A stretch of 64,000 nt of DNA from Streptomyces sp. MP131-18 (GTDB lineage Bacteria; Actinomycetota; Actinomycetes; Streptomycetales; Streptomycetaceae), in NCBI RefSeq assembly GCF_001984575.1, contig NZ_LZNS01000001.1, forward strand, positions 5,511,091 through 5,575,090, read 5' to 3'. A program made the translations under genes and the position numbers. Under the pieces are notes generated by a model. The model saw only the letters and a program-made list of their open reading frames with translations, made no database searches and was not told the DNA's origin. Position 1 is the stretch's first letter, and each line of letters opens with the position of its first letter. Shown here piece by piece: positions 1 through 7,844 of this stretch.

Positions 1-284
1 CGCAGGATGCCCTGCCGCCGGTGCGTGGCGGCGACGCTCACCATCGTGACGCCCGCGACGGGCAGCACGGCGCCGCCCGGCACCGAGACGGCCATGGTCA
101 GCGTGCCGAGCGTGCCCACCGGCTGCCCGGCGTCCCACACGCCGTACGAGCGGCCGAAGTCGGTGAGGTCGCGCCACAGCTTCTGCTCTTCCCGCGACTC
201 GGGGAGTCCGCCGAAGGCCCAGTCCAGGGCGGTCCACCAGGCGGTCCATTCGGAGTCGGCAAGCACCCGCAGCTCGTTCGTCAT
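1..284 (-). CDS. GNAT N-acetyltransferase, Eis-like (N-terminal part only)
   Basis: Only the first 94 codons lie inside the window; the gene runs off the left edge. The start is the ATG at 284-282. The stretch VSVAATHRRQGIL is the acetyl-CoA binding strand-turn of GNAT enzymes, and its location after about 80 residues, preceded by a V-x-G-V-T strand, resembles the Eis family (N-acetyltransferases of aminoglycosides or peptides). The acceptor substrate cannot be read from this piece. The gene is divergent from the phosphatase gene at 412. No Shine-Dalgarno is visible, but TAGAGA lies 7 nt before the ATG on this strand, so a leaderless transcript is possible (inference). Confidence 0.7.
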   Translation of the reverse strand, partial: MTNELRVLADSEWTAWWTALDWAFGGLPESREEQKLWRDLTDFGRSYGVWDAGQPVGTLGTLTMAVSVPGGAVLPVAGVTMVSVAATHRRQGIL

Positions 285-411
285 ATGGCCATCTCTATCA
301 ACGTGCCCGACACCGGGCGACACATTTACTTCACCGACGGTGGCGCGAAGGGCCCGCGACCCGTGGCAAGGGTTCGACGCACCGCCGAACGGGTGGATAA
401 GGTCCGAGGTC

Positions 412-1566
412 ATGGCGCGCGGCACTGACAAGGCACCCTGGGCGGTCAGGCGGGTCCGGGCCCACAAGGCGGCCCACCGCCTGCGCACCGGCCTGCGCCG
501 GGCGGCGGTCGACTACTTCCGCGGCGACGGCTCCGACTGGATCGCGTTCGCCGCACTGCTGCTCACCGTTCCGCTGCTCGGCGGCTCATCCGTGGTCTGG
601 CCCGAGTGGTGCCCGCCCGAGGCGCTGGTGCTGCCGCTGGTCGCCGGCGGCCTGCTGCTCCGCCCGGCCAGCCTGATCGGTCTGTACGCCGTCGCGGCCA
701 CCGCGCTGGTGCTGGAGACCGTCTTCATCGACGCCCGCCGCTCCGAGCCCGACCCGGTCACCCCCGGCAGCATCCTCGTCGTCGCCTCGGTTGCGCTGTT
801 CGGGCTGCTCATCGCCCAGTTCCGCAGCCGCGTCGGCGTGCCCTGGCGGCGCGGCGGCACCATGCTGTTCGACCTGCGGGAGCGCATCCGCGCCCAGAGC
901 GCCCTGCCCGCGCTGCCCCGCGGCTGGCACCGCGAGATGTCGCTCCGCCCGGCCGGCGGCCAGTCGTTCTCCGGCGACTTCGTCGTGGCGGCCCGCACCG
1001 GGCCCGAGGGGCGCACCCTGGAGGTCGTGCTCACCGACGTCTCGGGCAAGGGCATGGACGCCGCGTCCCGTTCGCTGCTGCTCTCCGGCGCGTTCGGCGG
1101 GCTGCTCGGCTCGCTGCCGCCGCACTCCTTCCTGCCCGCCGCCAACGGCTACCTGCTCCGGCAGAGCTGGGACGAGGGCTTCGCGACCTCCGTGCACCTC
1201 GTGCTCGACCTCGACACCGGCGACTACGAGCTGCTGTCCGCCGGACACCTGCCCGGCGTCCAGCTGAACGCGGGGACCGGTCACTGGCAGCAGATAGCGG
1301 GCGAGGGCCCGCTGCTCGGCGTCTACGACGGCGCCGAGTTCTTCCCCGCCAAGGGAACGCTGCGCCGCGGCGACGTACTCATGCTGTTCACCGACGGCCT
1401 GGTGGAACGTTCCGACCGGGACCTGTCGGAGGGCATCGACCGCCTCACCGGGGAGGCCGACCGCTACGTCACCACCGGCTTCCGCGGCGCCGCCTGGCAC
1501 CTGATCGAGTCGGTCGCCAAGGACGTCAACGACGACCGTGCGCTGCTCCTGATCAGCAGGGAGTGA
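412..1566 (+). CDS. Membrane-anchored PP2C/SpoIIE-type serine phosphatase
   Basis: A 384-residue protein with about three N-terminal membrane segments (roughly residues 43-62, 70-105 and 120-140) followed by a SpoIIE-type PP2C domain. Visible phosphatase signatures are SGDF near residue 188, DVSGKGMDA near 209, an AGHLPGV strand, LFTDGLVE near 326 and DDRALLL at the C terminus; these supply the metal-binding aspartates. Such proteins dephosphorylate serine on anti-sigma-factor antagonists or related signalling partners at the membrane. No sensor domain such as PAS or GAF is recognisable, so the input would have to come through the membrane part. Start chosen at the ATG with GAGG just upstream; reading frame extends further 5' but the composition there is not protein-like. 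TAAGGT lies 8 nt before the ATG. Confidence 0.88.
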   Translation: MARGTDKAPWAVRRVRAHKAAHRLRTGLRRAAVDYFRGDGSDWIAFAALLLTVPLLGGSSVVWPEWCPPEALVLPLVAGGLLLRPASLIGLYAVAATALVLETVFIDARRSEPDPVTPGSILVVASVALFGLLIAQFRSRVGVPWRRGGTMLFDLRERIRAQSALPALPRGWHREMSLRPAGGQSFSGDFVVAARTGPEGRTLEVVLTDVSGKGMDAASRSLLLSGAFGGLLGSLPPHSFLPAANGYLLRQSWDEGFATSVHLVLDLDTGDYELLSAGHLPGVQLNAGTGHWQQIAGEGPLLGVYDGAEFFPAKGTLRRGDVLMLFTDGLVERSDRDLSEGIDRLTGEADRYVTTGFRGAAWHLIESVAKDVNDDRALLLISRE

Positions 1567-1744
1567 CCCCTGGGGGTGATCACCCGGCGGGGCGGAATGC
1601 TCCCGGCCGCGACCGGCGTCGCGGCTGACCGGCGTGAGCTGGGCCGATGCGGCGGCGCACGACCCGTCACATGTCCGCCGATCGGCGGTGCGCGCGGGCG
1701 GCGGGCGGATGCGCGGGCGCCCACCGTGTTTTTGGCTCGGTGTC

Positions 1745-2500
1745 ATGAACCACACGCGAAGCACCGCCACCGGAAAACCCGCGCCGGGCAGGCGCGCCGC
1801 CGCGCGCCGCAGGACAACTTCCGCCCGGCTGACCCGCCGTGCCGTCGGCTGCACGCTGCTGGGCTCGCTGGTGATAACGGGACCGTGGACGGTGCCCGCC
1901 GTCGGTCACGAGGGGGCGTCCGCCGGAACGCAGGACGCGGCACCGTACTTCTGGCCGGCCGCGGGCGGCGTGCCGGGACCCTGGGCGGGCGGCCTGTACG
2001 ACATCCCCTTCGGCCCGCTCCCCGAGGCCGCCGACTTCTTCCCCGCCCGCCCCGAGGCCGCCGAGGTCGGCCCCGCCCGCCCCGCGGTGGCGGCCGAGAG
2101 CTGGACGGCGCCGGTGACGGGCCACCCGGTGTCGGCCTCCTACGGCATCCCTGGCGGCTGGGCGGCCGGGTACCACACGGGCATCGACTGGGCGACGCCG
2201 GTCGGCACCCCCGTCCGTTCCGTCGGCCCCGGCACGGTGGTCCTCGCCGAGTACGCGGGGGACTACGGCAACGCCGTGGTCGTCGAGATGACGGACGGCT
2301 ACTTCACGCTGTACGCGCACCTGTCGGAGATCTCGGTGCGCCCCGGCCAGGACGTGAGCGGCGGCACCGCCGTCGGGGACAGCGGCAACACCGGGCGCAG
2401 CACCGGCCCGCACCTGCACTTCGAGGTACGGGCCGACCGCACGTACGGCACGGACGTCGACCCCGTGGCCTACCTGGCCCGGCACGGCGTCCGGGTGTAG
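1745..2500 (+). CDS. Secreted M23-family metallopeptidase
   Basis: A 251-residue protein. The N terminus is rich in Arg and then has a hydrophobic stretch (AVGCTLLGSLVITG, about residues 31-46), fitting a signal peptide or anchor. A short alanine/proline-rich spacer follows, then a LytM/M23 domain from about residue 120: YHTGIDWATPVGTPV carries the H-x(3)-D zinc pair, LYAHLSE the third-site histidine and HLHFE the last zinc ligand. These enzymes cleave peptide crosslinks in peptidoglycan outside the membrane. All catalytic residues are present, so an active endopeptidase is expected. The ATG start lacks a clear Shine-Dalgarno; an upstream in-frame start at 1634 would add an Arg-rich, less plausible extension. 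The stop is 10 bp from the convergent acyltransferase gene. Confidence 0.85.
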   Translation: MNHTRSTATGKPAPGRRAAARRRTTSARLTRRAVGCTLLGSLVITGPWTVPAVGHEGASAGTQDAAPYFWPAAGGVPGPWAGGLYDIPFGPLPEAADFFPARPEAAEVGPARPAVAAESWTAPVTGHPVSASYGIPGGWAAGYHTGIDWATPVGTPVRSVGPGTVVLAEYAGDYGNAVVVEMTDGYFTLYAHLSEISVRPGQDVSGGTAVGDSGNTGRSTGPHLHFEVRADRTYGTDVDPVAYLARHGVRV

Positions 2501-2510
2501 CGGCCGAGGC

Positions 2511-3671
2511 TCAACTCCCGGTTCTGGCCGGGCGGTGGCCGCCGGTGCCGGTGTCCTTGCTGCGGGTGTCCTTGGGGCCGGTGTCCTTGCGGAACGCCCA
2601 GTCCATGGACGGCTCCACCAGGACGCGGAACGCCCGCCGCACCGGCGCCGTGCACAGCACGGTGACCACGGCGGCGCCGATCACCGTCACCACCACCCGG
2701 CCGCCGGGGGAGTTGACCCAGTCCGCCGCGTACCAGTCCCACCAGCGCGACGCCTTGGCGACGAAGCCGTGCAGCAGGTAGCCGTAGATGGTGCCGGCGC
2801 CGAGCGCCGTGAACCACATGCGGCGTTCCGGCACGAACGCCAGGAAGCAGGCGGTGAGCAGCAGGCCGCAGCCGAAGAGGGCGGGCGTCATCACCACGCC
2901 TGCCCACCACTCCGCGCCCATGTCCTGGGCGCTGTTGGTTCGGTAGAACCAGCTGTGCTCCATCCGCGGCACCGCCCACCAGGCGACGACGAGGGCGGTC
3001 AGCATCGCGGGCACGGCGAGCAGTTGCACCCAGCGCTCGCGCACCCAGTGGAAGTGCTCGCGGCGCAGGTGGAGCCCGATGACGAAGAACGGCAGGAGCT
3101 GGAGCACCCGCTGGAGGTTCAGGTCGTTGCCGATGTGGGGGGACACGGACGCGAGGACCGCGATGGCGAGCGAGACCGGCACCGGCCAGCGGACGATCCG
3201 CCAGATCGGCGCGGTCAGCCGCCAGATGAACAGGGCGATCAGGAACCAGGTGACGTAGTAGGGGTCGAGCAGGCTGAACGGTGCGGAGGGGTTGTCGGTG
3301 CCCCAGCGCTTGAAGAGGACGTACCCGGCCTCGAAGATCAGGTACGGCACCCCGACACCGGTGATCAGGCGCTTCAGCTGGTCGGGCCTGCCGGTGTAGT
3401 TGCGGGAGAAGTAGCCGGCGATGAGGATGAACGCCGGCATGTGGAAGGTGTAGACGAAGAGGTAGAGGGCCGAGGCGGTCTGTGAGTCGTCCCGCAGCGG
3501 CGTCCAGGCGTGGCCCACGGCCACCAGGAGGATCGCCAGGTACTTGGCGTTGTCGAAGTAGGGGTCGCGCGGCTTCACCCGTGCCGAGCCGTCCGTGACT
3601 GTCGGTGGGGGGTCAGCCGCCTCGGCCCGTGCCGTGGGCAAAGGGGCTCGTTGATTACGGACGTGCAACAT
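2511..3671 (-). CDS. Acyltransferase-3 family membrane protein
   Basis: A 386-residue multi-pass membrane protein of the acyltransferase 3 family (OafA/fucose 4-O-acetylase-like). After a short polar N terminus the typical motif FDNAKYLAILLVAVGHAW appears, containing the conserved histidine, followed by about ten hydrophobic helices and YGYLLHGF near the C terminus. Members transfer acyl groups from the cytoplasmic side to extracytoplasmic sugars or wall polymers. The start at the ATG (3671) is chosen because the longer upstream reading frame is Arg/His-rich and unlike the family. A paralogue with the same motifs in the same order lies at 54880-55965, next to teichoic-acid-type genes, which suggests that both modify envelope glycans (inference). 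Convergent with the M23 peptidase gene. Confidence 0.88.
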   Translation of the reverse strand: MLHVRNQRAPLPTARAEAADPPPTVTDGSARVKPRDPYFDNAKYLAILLVAVGHAWTPLRDDSQTASALYLFVYTFHMPAFILIAGYFSRNYTGRPDQLKRLITGVGVPYLIFEAGYVLFKRWGTDNPSAPFSLLDPYYVTWFLIALFIWRLTAPIWRIVRWPVPVSLAIAVLASVSPHIGNDLNLQRVLQLLPFFVIGLHLRREHFHWVRERWVQLLAVPAMLTALVVAWWAVPRMEHSWFYRTNSAQDMGAEWWAGVVMTPALFGCGLLLTACFLAFVPERRMWFTALGAGTIYGYLLHGFVAKASRWWDWYAADWVNSPGGRVVVTVIGAAVVTVLCTAPVRRAFRVLVEPSMDWAFRKDTGPKDTRSKDTGTGGHRPARTGS

Positions 3672-4143
3672 TGTCCGCACGATAGCGGGCCCGCGGGGGG
3701 TCCGTAAATTGTGTGGACGCCATGGCCGGTGGATTATGCGGTGGCACGTCGTGAATCGGGTGACTGAGCGGGCATGGATCGATCCGACGTCCGAAATGGC
3801 ATGAATTGGCCGTCTTAAATGCGGCGTATCACCGCGCACGAGCCTCCCGGTCGCGCGCCGGTCCGCGCGCCGTCCGGGACGGAACGGCCGCGCGGCGACC
3901 CAATCCCGCGCCGCCCGTGAGGGCCGGGGAATTACCCGCGGAAATGATCGCCGAAGCTAACGGGACGATAACGGGACACCTTGGTACGCAGGGTATGGGG
4001 GAGGTGTACAGGTCGACCGGACGGTGCGTCACCGCTCTCCACGGCACCTCTCGTTGATGGCACGATGGTGCCTGCGGGGGTGCGGCGGCCGTGGTCAAGC
4101 CCCTGACGGAGCAGAGGCGAACCTTCCGAAGGTGTGATCAGTT
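3672..4143. other. Intergenic region, no gene seen
   Basis: About 470 bp between the divergent acyltransferase gene and the small membrane-protein gene. Open frames here are short and have no protein-like composition. Two small dyads are visible: GGCAC-4-GTGCC around 4057-4070, and ACCTTC-C-GAAGGT around 4123-4135 just before the next start codon. It should hold promoters in both directions, but I could not identify convincing -35/-10 pairs. Confidence 0.5.
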
Positions 4144-4362
4144 GTGGTTATTTCGTTCTCTCTGGCCCTGCTGTTCGGCGTGATCATGTTCTTCATGATC
4201 CGCGGCGGGGTGATCAAGTGGGGACCGGCCATCGTGGCGATCCTCTTCGGCTTCTCCCTCGCGTCCACCGGCGCGGCCGACCCCATAGAGGACTTCCTGA
4301 ACGGGGTCACCGACGCGGTCGACAATGTGGACGACTCCATCAACGACTCGGGCGGCGAGTGA
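4144..4362 (+). CDS. Small membrane protein, 72 aa, function unknown
   Basis: A 72-residue peptide starting at GTG (4144) with GAAGGTG about 10 nt upstream. Residues 3-20 (ISFSLALLFGVIMFFMI) and 26-42 (WGPAIVAILFGFSLAST) form two hydrophobic helices; the C-terminal 30 residues are strongly acidic (DPIEDFLNG..., then Asp-rich). The compact size, all-GC third positions and a terminator after it support a real gene. Small membrane proteins of this kind sit beside the tRNA pair in other streptomycetes as I recall; no function is known to me. The acidic tail might contact a cytosolic or wall-side partner (inference). Confidence 0.7.
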   Translation: MVISFSLALLFGVIMFFMIRGGVIKWGPAIVAILFGFSLASTGAADPIEDFLNGVTDAVDNVDDSINDSGGE

Positions 4363-4374
4363 CCCGACACACAA

Positions 4375-4402
4375 GGCCCGGCACCCCGAGGGGGGCCGGG
4401 CC
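4375..4402. terminator. Hairpin terminator between small membrane protein and tRNA-Gly
   Basis: GGCCCGGC (4375-4382) pairs perfectly with GCCGGGCC (4395-4402) over a 12-nt loop. It lies 12 bp after the stop of the 72-aa gene and 11 bp after the 3' end of the opposing tRNA-Gly gene, so it can end transcription from both sides. No U-tract, as usual for high-GC actinomycetes. Confidence 0.75.
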
Positions 4403-4413
4403 CTGCAACACGG

Positions 4414-4484
4414 AGCGGGCGACGGGAATCGAACCCGCGTAGCTGGTTTGGAAGACCAGGGCTCTACCATTGAGCTACGCCCGC
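4414..4484 (-). tRNA. tRNA-Gly (TCC)
   Basis: On the minus strand the sequence folds as a complete cloverleaf of 71 nt: acceptor GCGGGCG/CGCCCGC, D-arm beginning TAGCTCAATGG, anticodon loop CTTCCAA with anticodon TCC, T-loop TTCGAAT, and discriminator base U, which is the usual identity base for bacterial tRNA-Gly. CCA is not encoded. A TACGAT box at 4500-4495 sits about 10 nt before the 5' end and may be the -10 of its promoter. Confidence 0.97.
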
Positions 4485-4494
4485 GACGGTGTGC

Positions 4495-4500
4495 ATCGTA
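4495..4500 (-). promoter_or_regulatory. Candidate -10 box for tRNA-Gly
   Basis: TACGAT on the minus strand, 10 nt upstream of the tRNA 5' end. No clear -35 hexamer was found. Position would start transcription about 3 nt before the mature tRNA. Confidence 0.4.
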
Positions 4501-4573
4501 GCAGTGCCCCCGTGTCGCGCGGGCGGGCCGGGGTGCCGCCGGTCCCGGGGAAACCTCACCGCGTGCGGCCCTG

Positions 4574-4579
4574 TACGCT
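4574..4579 (+). promoter_or_regulatory. Candidate -10 box for tRNA-Pro
   Basis: TACGCT on the plus strand, 23 nt before the 5' end of tRNA-Pro. No clear -35 hexamer 16-19 nt further upstream. Fits the TANNNT form of actinomycete vegetative promoters. Confidence 0.35.
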
Positions 4580-4602
4580 ACGTGTCGCGTCGTGAGCCTC
4601 TG

Positions 4603-4679
4603 CGGGGTGTGGCGCAGCTTGGCAGCGCGTCCGCTTTGGGAGCGGAAGGCCGTCGGTTCGAATCCGGCCACCCCGACCA
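4603..4679 (+). tRNA. tRNA-Pro (TGG)
   Basis: A 77-nt cloverleaf including an encoded CCA end (4677-4679). Acceptor CGGGGTG/CACCCCG, D-arm GGCGCAGCTTGGCAGCGC, anticodon loop TTTGGGA with anticodon TGG, T-loop TTCGAAT, discriminator A. It is divergent from tRNA-Gly and lies 100 bp before the trigger factor start, the arrangement usual near tig in streptomycetes. Confidence 0.97.
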
Positions 4680-4779
4680 CGTACTATGAATGACCCGCGC
4701 GCCTGTCGTGTGTCCGCGTAAGGGGCTCCTTCAGAAAATCGCGCCAGCCCTCTTGATGCCAGCCCCAAGGAGACCGACC

Positions 4780-6192
4780 GTGAAGAGCGCCGTGGAGACC
4801 CTGAACCCCACCCGGGTTCGGCTCACTGTCGAGGTGCCCTTCGAGGAGCTCAAGCCCAGCCTCGACGCGGCGTACCGGAAGATCAACCAGCAGGTGCAGG
4901 TGCCGGGCTTCCGCAAGGGCAAGATCCCGGCCCGCATCATCGACCAGCGTTTCGGCCGCGGTGCGGTGCTGGAAGAGGCGGTGAACGAAGCGCTTCCGAA
5001 GTTCTACAGCGAAGCGCTCACCGAAGGCGAGATCAGCCCGCTCGGCCAGCCCGAGGTGGACATCACCGAGCTCAAGGACAACGAGCTGCTGACGTTCACC
5101 GCCGAGGTGGACATCCGTCCCGAGATCGAGATCCCGGACTACTCCGGTATCGAGGTCACCGTCGACGCCGTCGAGGTCAGCGACGAGGACATCGACTCCG
5201 CCGTCGAGCGGCTGCGCGAGCGCTTCGCCTCCTCCACCGTCGTGGAGCGGGCCGCCGCCGAGGGCGACGAGGTCAAGATCGACCTGGAGGCCCGCGTCGA
5301 CGGCGAGGTCCTGGAGGACGGCGTCGCCTCCGGTGTGAGCTACACCATCGGCTCGGGCCAGATGCTGGACGGCCTGGACGAGGCCGTCACCGGCCTGGAG
5401 GCCGGCGGTACCGCCACGTTCACCAGCGAGCTGAAGGGCGGCTCCCGCGCCGGCAGCGAAGCCGAGGTCTCGGTGGTGGTCGAGTCCGTTTCCAGTCGCG
5501 AACTGCCCGAGCTGGACGACGAGTTCGCCCAGCTCGCCAGCGAGTTCGACACGCTGGCGGAGCTGCGCGAGGACAGCCGCACGCGGCTGGCCGACGAGAA
5601 GAAGTACCAGCAGGCCACCGAGGCCCAGGAGAAGGTGCTGGACGCGCTGCTCGAGCTGGTCGAGGTCCCGATCCCGCAGAAGCTGCTCGCGGACGAGGTC
5701 GAGACCCGCAAGCACAATCTGGAGCACCACCAGCTCGGCCAGCTGGGGATGGACCTGGACGCCTACCTGGCGCTCCAGGAGAAGTCCCTTGAGGAGTTCG
5801 AGGCCGAGCTGAAGGAGCAGGCCGAGAAGGGCATCCGCACCCAGTTCGTGCTGGACGAGGTCGCCAAGCAGGAGAAGCTCAGCGTCAGCCAGGAGGAGCT
5901 GACCGAGCACCTGATGCGCCGCGCGCAGTCCTCGGGCATGGGCCCCGACCAGTTCGCCAAGGCCGTCGTCGAGGGCGGCCAGGTGCAGATGCTGGTCGGC
6001 GAGGTCCGCCGGGGCAAGGCGCTGGCCGCCGTCGTCGAGTCCGTCACCGTGAACGACAGCAACGGCGAGCCGGTCCACCTCGACGAGGACGAGGACGAGG
6101 CGGGGCAGGACGCGGCGGCCGAGGCCGGGCAGGACGCGCCGGCCGAGACCGGGGACGCCGCCGCCGAGGGCACCGCGAAGGCCGACGACTGA
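4780..6192 (+). CDS. tig: Trigger factor (ribosome-associated chaperone and prolyl isomerase)
   Basis: A 470-residue trigger factor, within the usual 430-480 range for actinomycetes. The N-terminal ribosome-binding domain carries the signature GFRKGKIPA (about residues 43-51); the FKBP-type isomerase domain covers about 150-250 (EGDEVKIDLEARVDGE...), and the helical substrate-cradling C domain the rest. The protein binds L23 at the ribosome exit and protects nascent chains. The C-terminal 35 residues are a low-complexity acidic/alanine tail, common in streptomycetes. The start is the GTG at 4780 with AAGGAG 7 nt upstream; the longer frame from 4690 lacks family similarity. It precedes clpP1P2 and clpX, linking nascent-chain folding with proteolysis. 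Confidence 0.96.
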   Translation: MKSAVETLNPTRVRLTVEVPFEELKPSLDAAYRKINQQVQVPGFRKGKIPARIIDQRFGRGAVLEEAVNEALPKFYSEALTEGEISPLGQPEVDITELKDNELLTFTAEVDIRPEIEIPDYSGIEVTVDAVEVSDEDIDSAVERLRERFASSTVVERAAAEGDEVKIDLEARVDGEVLEDGVASGVSYTIGSGQMLDGLDEAVTGLEAGGTATFTSELKGGSRAGSEAEVSVVVESVSSRELPELDDEFAQLASEFDTLAELREDSRTRLADEKKYQQATEAQEKVLDALLELVEVPIPQKLLADEVETRKHNLEHHQLGQLGMDLDAYLALQEKSLEEFEAELKEQAEKGIRTQFVLDEVAKQEKLSVSQEELTEHLMRRAQSSGMGPDQFAKAVVEGGQVQMLVGEVRRGKALAAVVESVTVNDSNGEPVHLDEDEDEAGQDAAAEAGQDAPAETGDAAAEGTAKADD

Positions 6193-6196
6193 CCTG

Positions 6197-6210
6197 CGCT
6201 CACAGCGAAC
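6197..6210 (-). promoter_or_regulatory. ClgR-type operator upstream of clpP1
   Basis: On the minus strand the sequence is GTTCGC-TGTGA-GCG, an exact match to the GTTCGC-N5-GCG motif that I recall as the ClgR box controlling clp and lon genes in Streptomyces. It lies 118 bp upstream of the clpP1 start, directly after the tig stop codon. ClgR is a transcriptional activator, so clpP1-clpP2 are expected to be under its control. Confidence 0.65.
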
Positions 6211-6327
6211 AGTTCCCAGGTCGGGATGGGTCGGTCGGGACAGCGCGTTAGGGTCCGTAGGTACAACGCAGATGTCAAGCGACGGCCGGGCGTACGCGTG
6301 GCCGTCCGAGAATGAGCAGGTGGATAC

Positions 6328-6942
6328 GTGACGCTCTTGATGCCTTCCGCCATGGCGGAGCCGAAGAATGGCAGCCTCGGCGATCAGGTTTACAACCGGC
6401 TGCTCGACGAGCGGATCATCTTCCTGGGACAGCCGGTCGACGATGACATCGCCAACCGGATCACCGCGCAGCTGCTGCTCCTGGCCGCCGATCCGGACAA
6501 GGACATCTTCCTCTACATCAACAGCCCCGGCGGCTCCATCCAGGCCGGCATGGCGATCTACGACACCATGCAGTACATCAAGAACGACGTGGTCACCATC
6601 GCCATGGGCCTGGCCGCCTCGATGGGCCAGTTCCTGCTGACGGCCGGCGCCCCGGGCAAGCGCTACGCGCTGCCCAACGCCGACATTCTGATCCACCAGC
6701 CCTCCGCCGGCCTGGCCGGCTCCGCGTCGGACATCAAGATCCACGCGGAGCAGCTGCTGCGCACCAAGGCCAAGATGGCCAAGCTCTCCGCCGAGCACTC
6801 GGGCGTGAGCATCGAGCAGTGGGAGCGGGACGCCGACCGGGACCGCTGGTTCACCGTCGAGGAGGCCCGTGACTACGGCCTGATCGACCGGGTCATCACC
6901 AGCGCGGCCGACATCGCGGGCGGCGGCGGCACGGGCGCCTGA
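6328..6942 (+). CDS. clpP1: ATP-dependent Clp protease proteolytic subunit ClpP1
   Basis: A 204-residue ClpP serine protease subunit. The catalytic triad is readable: Ser98 in LAASMGQF, His123 in LIHQP and Asp172 in DRDRW. The oligomer-forming head and handle segments are intact and the length is typical. Together with ClpP2 it forms the mixed tetradecameric degradation chamber fed by ClpX or ClpC in the cytosol. Start chosen as GTG at 6328 after AGCAGGTGG; an ATG four codons later could also serve. It is followed by clpP2 after 61 bp, presumably in one operon, and preceded by a ClgR-type operator. Confidence 0.96.
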   Translation: MTLLMPSAMAEPKNGSLGDQVYNRLLDERIIFLGQPVDDDIANRITAQLLLLAADPDKDIFLYINSPGGSIQAGMAIYDTMQYIKNDVVTIAMGLAASMGQFLLTAGAPGKRYALPNADILIHQPSAGLAGSASDIKIHAEQLLRTKAKMAKLSAEHSGVSIEQWERDADRDRWFTVEEARDYGLIDRVITSAADIAGGGGTGA

Positions 6943-7003
6943 GCCCGCCCTGCCCGCCCCGCAGCCCCGATCGAAAGCCAACGACCAAGGCGGTACACAA
7001 CCG

Positions 7004-7654
7004 ATGAACTCCTTTCCCGGCTCCGGCCTCTACGAGCGTCTCCCGGCCGAGTCCCGCTACATCATTCCGCGCTTCGTCGAGCGGACCTCGCAGGGTGTGC
7101 GGGAGTACGACCCGTACGCCAAGCTGTTCGAGGAGCGCGTGATCTTCCTCGGCGTCCAGATCGACGACGCCTCGGCCAACGACGTGATGGCGCAGCTGCT
7201 GTGCCTGGAGTCGATGGACCCGGACCGCGACATCCAGATCTACATCAACAGCCCCGGCGGCTCGTTCACCGCGCTGACCGCGATCTACGACACGATGGAG
7301 TTCGTGAAGCCGGAGATCCAGACGGTGTGCATGGGCCAGGCGGCCTCCGCCGCGGCCGTGCTGCTCGCGGCCGGCACGCACGGCAAGCGCATGGCCCTGC
7401 CGAACGCTCGGGTGCTCATCCACCAGCCCTACTCCGAGACCGGGCGCGGGCAGGTCTCCGACCTGGAGATCGCGGCGCGCGAGGTGCAGCGGATGCGCGT
7501 GCAGCTGGAGGAGATGCTGGCCAAGCACTCCACCCAGCCGATCGAGCAGATCCGCGACGACATCGAGCGCGACAAGATCCTCACCGCTGAGGAATCGGTG
7601 GCGTACGGCCTGATCGACCAGATCGTGACCACGCGCACCACGACGGCCGTCTGA
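7004..7654 (+). CDS. clpP2: ATP-dependent Clp protease proteolytic subunit ClpP2
   Basis: A 216-residue ClpP paralogue of ClpP1. Triad residues are Ser115 in GQAASAAAV, His140 in LIHQP and Asp190 in ERDKI. It has a longer N-terminal region (GLYERLPAESRYIIPRF) than ClpP1, typical of the ClpP2 subtype that docks the ATPase partner. With ClpP1 it makes the heteromeric peptidase. It starts with ATG 61 bp after clpP1. A long inverted repeat follows its stop, separating it from clpX, which fits separate transcription of clpX. Confidence 0.96.
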   Translation: MNSFPGSGLYERLPAESRYIIPRFVERTSQGVREYDPYAKLFEERVIFLGVQIDDASANDVMAQLLCLESMDPDRDIQIYINSPGGSFTALTAIYDTMEFVKPEIQTVCMGQAASAAAVLLAAGTHGKRMALPNARVLIHQPYSETGRGQVSDLEIAAREVQRMRVQLEEMLAKHSTQPIEQIRDDIERDKILTAEESVAYGLIDQIVTTRTTTAV

Positions 7655-7703
7655 GCCGTCACCGGCACCACTTGACAGGACAACGCAAGAGGACGACTGG
7701 CCA

Positions 7704-7753
7704 CCCCCTATTGACGGGAAGGCCCCGCGGAGGGGGATTCCCGTCAAGGGGGG
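7704..7753. terminator. Long inverted repeat between clpP2 and clpX
   Basis: The 10-nt arm TTGACGGGAA (7711-7720) pairs perfectly with TTCCCGTCAA (7738-7747). The stem extends outward with CCCCC (7704-7708) against GGGGG (7748-7753) across a 2-nt bulge, and inward with CCCC/GGGG. This is a strong hairpin about 50 nt after the clpP2 stop and 90 nt before clpX. It may end the clpP1P2 transcript or act as an operator or attenuator for clpX. Confidence 0.65.
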
Positions 7754-7844
7754 CCATTCCACCGCGGCGACAAGGTACCGTCGTCTTCAGAAAGCATGAG
7801 TGCACCGTCTCCCCGGCGGTGCGCAGGCGAAGGGGAAGCACCTC

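Noticed and set aside
7673..7678. TTGACA as -35 of a clpX promoter
   Set aside because: No TANNNT box occurs 16-19 nt downstream.
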